DNA of 64,000 bases from Salinirubrum litoreum. GTDB taxonomy: Archaea > Halobacteriota > Halobacteria > Halobacteriales > Haloferacaceae. The notes under the pieces were generated by a model. That model was given only the letters and a program-made list of their open reading frames with translations, was not told where the DNA came from and did no database searches. Location: NCBI RefSeq assembly GCF_020567425.1, contig NZ_JAJCVJ010000003.1, positions 434,001 through 498,000 of the forward strand. The letters run 5' to 3'. A program made the position numbers and the translations under genes. Below, in pieces: positions 61,658 through 64,000 of this stretch; the first letter of the stretch is position 1, and every line of letters starts with the position of its first letter.

Positions 61658-62830
61658 CTAGATCACCTCCACGTTCGCCTCGACCGTTCCGCTGACGACC
61701 GTCCCCGGGGCGGCGTTCGCGCCGGTACCGAACCGGGTGCCGGGTCGGCAGGTGGCGTTCCCGCCGACGCTGGCTCGATCACCGAACAGCGAGCCGATCT
61801 TGACGGGGTAGACGCGCCCGCCGACCGGGAGGTCCACCTCGCCCGACGAGAGGGTCGCGCCGGGACCGACGACCACGCCTTCGCCGATCACGCTGTCGTG
61901 GAGGACGGCGTTCGCTCCGATCTCGACGTCGGCACCGACGACGCTCCGGGTGACGATCGCACCGGGGCCGACCCGGACGTTCTCGCCGAGACAGCTTCCC
62001 CGCCGGACGACAGCACCGGGGCCGACCCGGCAGTCCTCCCCGAGGACGACCGGGGCTTCAACGACGGCCGTCTCGTGGACGCGGGCCGACTCGGCGATCA
62101 CCGGTTCGCGGGTGTCGCCGATCATGTCGCCGTGTTCACGCAGGAGTTCTTCGGTCACGTCCAGCACCTCCCAGGGGTAGGAGGGGTCGAGCCACACGCC
62201 GTCGGACTGCGCCCGGCGCACGCGCCCGGTGAGGTTCATCAGCGCGTCGGTCAGGTGGATGTCGCCGTTCCGCGAGTCGGTCTCCGCCAGCGCGTCGAAG
62301 ATGGCGTGCGGGAGGACGTACACCCCGGCGTTGACGGCGTGGCTCGGCGCGTCGACGGGGTTCTCGATGACCGCCTCGATGTAGCCGTCGTCGGCGACGA
62401 CCGCACCGTAGTCCTGCGGGTGTCGAGAGGTCGAGACGGCGGCCGTGGCGACGGCGTCACCCGCTTCGTGGGTCGCGATCGTGTCTCTGACCACGGTCGC
62501 GTCGATCACGTTGTCGCCGTTGACGACGAGGAACGGATCGGACTCGACGATGTCACGGGTCTGGAGGAGCGCGTGGCCGCTTCCCAGTTGGTTCTCCTGC
62601 GTGACGTAGGTCAGATCGACACCCCGGAAACTGCTCCCGAGGTGGGTCCGGATCCGGTCGCCACGGTAGCCGACGACGACCGTGATCCGGTCGATGCCGG
62701 CACCGACGAGCGCGTCGAGCACGTACTCGAGGATCGGCCGGTTGGCGACGTGGAGTAACGGTTTGGGGCGGCGCTCGGTGAGCGGCCGGAGTCTGGAGCC
62801 TTCACCGCCTGCGAGGACGACGGCTTCCAT
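61658..62830 (-). CDS. glmU: GlmU-like bifunctional nucleotidylyltransferase/acetyltransferase, copy 2
   Basis: 390 residues from the ATG at 62830 (MEAVVLAGGEGSRLRPLTER). N-terminal Rossmann-like nucleotidyltransferase with GGEGSRLRPLTERRPKPLL, GSGHALLQTRDIV, VVNGDNVID and NPVDAPSHAVNAGVYVLPHA; C-terminal beta-helix with IAESARVHETAVVEAPVVLG and a Gly/Val-rich end. Directly upstream of and abutting glmS in the same direction, supporting the role GlcN-1-P to UDP-GlcNAc. The start at 62866 (GTG) is less likely. Paralogue of the protein at 30494. Confidence 0.9.
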   Translation of the reverse strand: MEAVVLAGGEGSRLRPLTERRPKPLLHVANRPILEYVLDALVGAGIDRITVVVGYRGDRIRTHLGSSFRGVDLTYVTQENQLGSGHALLQTRDIVESDPFLVVNGDNVIDATVVRDTIATHEAGDAVATAAVSTSRHPQDYGAVVADDGYIEAVIENPVDAPSHAVNAGVYVLPHAIFDALAETDSRNGDIHLTDALMNLTGRVRRAQSDGVWLDPSYPWEVLDVTEELLREHGDMIGDTREPVIAESARVHETAVVEAPVVLGEDCRVGPGAVVRRGSCLGENVRVGPGAIVTRSVVGADVEIGANAVLHDSVIGEGVVVGPGATLSSGEVDLPVGGRVYPVKIGSLFGDRASVGGNATCRPGTRFGTGANAAPGTVVSGTVEANVEVI

Positions 62831-63460
62831 GCTAGCTGTGGTGGCGCGAGAGGTTCTCGCGTCCACCGTGGTCGGTCGTGTAGGTGTGTCGTTTCATCGG
62901 AAGTCACCGGACAGTGATGTCTACACATGTAGACCTCCTCTCGCGGGTTTGTTATTGAGAGACTACGTGAGGCGGTCGCACGGGTACGGAGTGCCGACTC
63001 GGCACGAGTGCCCGTGCCCGACCTCGCTCACGCCCGGTGCTCGCCGACGGTCCGTCCGCCCCGTCCCTGCGAACCACTCGCACATCGATCGATCGTTCGG
63101 CCGATCACCGTGTCGCGTGTCGTGGATCGACACCTACTTTAGCGACGTTTCCGACCCCTCGAACGACGACCGTTCGCTCGACGCTCGCTCTCGGCCGCCG
63201 GCGCTGTCTTCTGCGCCGTCGATCCGGCCACCCGCGCCGAGGCTCCGACCCGTCAGAGTAGTCAAACAGTCGACACTGTGTCCGTAAAGCACAGCTTAAA
63301 CTGTGTAAATACGCTTGTAACTCCGGAGAAGGCGGTCTACTCTGTCGTTCCAGCCTGTCGAAAGGTACTGTGGTAATGGTAGGCATACGGCAGGCATCAG
63401 ACAACCACTTTGCTACAAGCTGGCCAAATCTGTTTTATCCTTAATCGGCCATTAACGAGT
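62831..63460. promoter_or_regulatory. Divergent intergenic region between glmU-glmS and the Tat gene
   Basis: 630 bases with no convincing gene. A 7-bp inverted repeat GTCTACA/TGTAGAC with a 2-nt centre lies at 62919-62934, about 90 nt upstream of the glmU-like ATG: a possible operator. Around 63280-63320 and 63426-63455 are AT-rich patches; TTTTATCC at 63433 is about 28 nt from the ATG at 63461 and is the likely TATA for the Tat-exported gene. Remaining sequence shows nothing recognisable. Confidence 0.6.
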
Positions 63461-64000
63461 ATGCCACACGACCATGAAGACAGTCCCGGAGGGATACCTT
63501 CCGGACTCGACAGACGCAGTTTCCTTCGCCTCGGCGGTGCCGCCGTCGGGACGGCGGCGCTGGCCTCCTCGTCGGCAGCAGCGGCGGTCACTCGGTACGA
63601 CATCACCTTCTCCCGGTCCGTGAACGTGGTTGAGGAGTACGGCGTCGATCCGACCGGGTCCGAGCGAGTCGACGACGTGTTACAGGAGCACATCGAAGAC
63701 GACACGCTCTTGATCTTCCCGGAGGGCGAGTACCGGTTCGAGGGCAAACTCGCCGAGTACGGCATGGACCGACTGGGCTTCTACGGCGACGGCGACGTGC
63801 GGTTCGTCGCGCCGGACGGCTTCAACGACATGCTGATCGACTACAACATGATCGGCGAGATCCTCGTCGAGGGGATCACGCTGGACATGACCGCGCCGAA
63901 CACCGTGACCGGGATCGACATCGACGCGAAGTACCGGGCGGTCGTCGAGGACGTGACCTACGAGGGTCGCGGCGTCCACGAGGACACCGGGACGACGAGC
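63461..64000 (+). CDS. Tat-exported protein, 5' part (runs off the window)
   Basis: The first 180 codons are open to the end of the window. The start ATG (63461) is about 28 nt after TTTTATCC, suggesting a leaderless transcript. Twin-arginine signal: LDRRSFLRLGGAAVGTAALA then SSSAAAAVTRY, with no lipobox Cys, so released or otherwise anchored. The mature start has EEYGVDPTGSERVDDVLQEH and EGEYRFEGKLAEYGMDRLGF, ILVEGITLDMTAPNTVTGID, reminiscent of right-handed beta-helix (pectate-lyase/NosD-like) surface proteins. Product unknown because the C-terminus is missing. Confidence 0.78.
   Translation, partial: MPHDHEDSPGGIPSGLDRRSFLRLGGAAVGTAALASSSAAAAVTRYDITFSRSVNVVEEYGVDPTGSERVDDVLQEHIEDDTLLIFPEGEYRFEGKLAEYGMDRLGFYGDGDVRFVAPDGFNDMLIDYNMIGEILVEGITLDMTAPNTVTGIDIDAKYRAVVEDVTYEGRGVHEDTGTTS

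Noticed and set aside
60005-62758. 917-codon open frame on the plus strand across glmS-glmU
   Set aside because: Antisense to two unmistakable enzymes; its translation is the Arg/Val/Asp-rich pattern produced by opposite-strand reading of GC-rich DNA, with no domain.

Overview
The window is high-GC, strongly acidic-proteome DNA typical of a halophilic archaeon (class Halobacteria). Evidence: almost every protein is rich in Asp/Glu and poor in Lys. There are Tat-type lipoproteins (RR plus lipobox), a PGF-CTERM surface protein, a HalOD1-domain protein, an amphi-Trp protein, an archaeal Orc1/Cdc6, a proteasome beta subunit, and many GTG starts and leaderless-looking promoters. I cannot name the genus. 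No rRNA, tRNA, CRISPR array or insertion sequence was seen.

Layout. 1-14 kb: a giant secreted repeat protein whose C-terminus looks like a pretoxin plus nuclease module, overlapped by a lipoprotein gene. These are followed by housekeeping and hypothetical genes (phosphoesterase, DoxX, ModE-like regulator, DUF202, GH15 glucoamylase, a stand-alone A/V-ATPase subunit-D-like protein, small zinc proteins, a zinc alcohol dehydrogenase). 14-20 kb: a replication-origin region with about sixteen copies of one ORB-like motif on both strands, AT-rich segments, 32-bp iteron-like repeats, orc1/cdc6, and a parA operon headed by paired AT-rich repeats. 20-25 kb: an iron-uptake locus of three tandem substrate-binding lipoproteins, two of them behind near-identical promoters in which two DtxR-type palindromes bracket the TATA box, then a reduced TrxR-like flavoprotein. 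25-28 kb: a tyrosine recombinase and a sulfatase-like gene.

28-45 kb: glmM, a HalOD1 protein, a GlmU-type enzyme, a 1940-residue PKD-repeat PGF-CTERM surface protein, small regulators, membrane proteins, and a phosphatase/FemAB-GNAT pair. 45.8-53 kb: a tightly overlapping glycan operon whose gene content (LbH acetyltransferase, DegT aminotransferase, Gfo/Idh oxidoreductase, nucleotide-sugar dehydrogenase, UDP-GlcNAc 2-epimerase, plus a GT2 and a deacetylase) matches the WbpD-E-B-A-I route to a UDP-diacetamido uronic acid. 53-64 kb: proteasome beta subunit psmB, a second FemAB-GNAT, serine hydrolase, methyltransferase, kinase-like and DUF354 proteins, then the glmU-like/glmS operon and a Tat-exported protein that runs off the window.

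How the genes fit together. glmS, glmM and two GlmU-type proteins should make UDP-GlcNAc, and the 46-52 kb operon should convert it to an acidic diamino sugar nucleotide for surface glycans, so most of a precursor pathway is within 35 kb. Several surface proteins with sequons (PKD/PGF-CTERM, CARDB) are plausible acceptors. The origin plus parA suggests either a chromosomal origin or a former or secondary replicon. The most novel-looking items are the unfamiliar ORB motif and its layout, the archaeal polymorphic-toxin-like protein, the operator-TATA-operator iron promoters, and the flavoprotein lacking its NAD(P)H domain.
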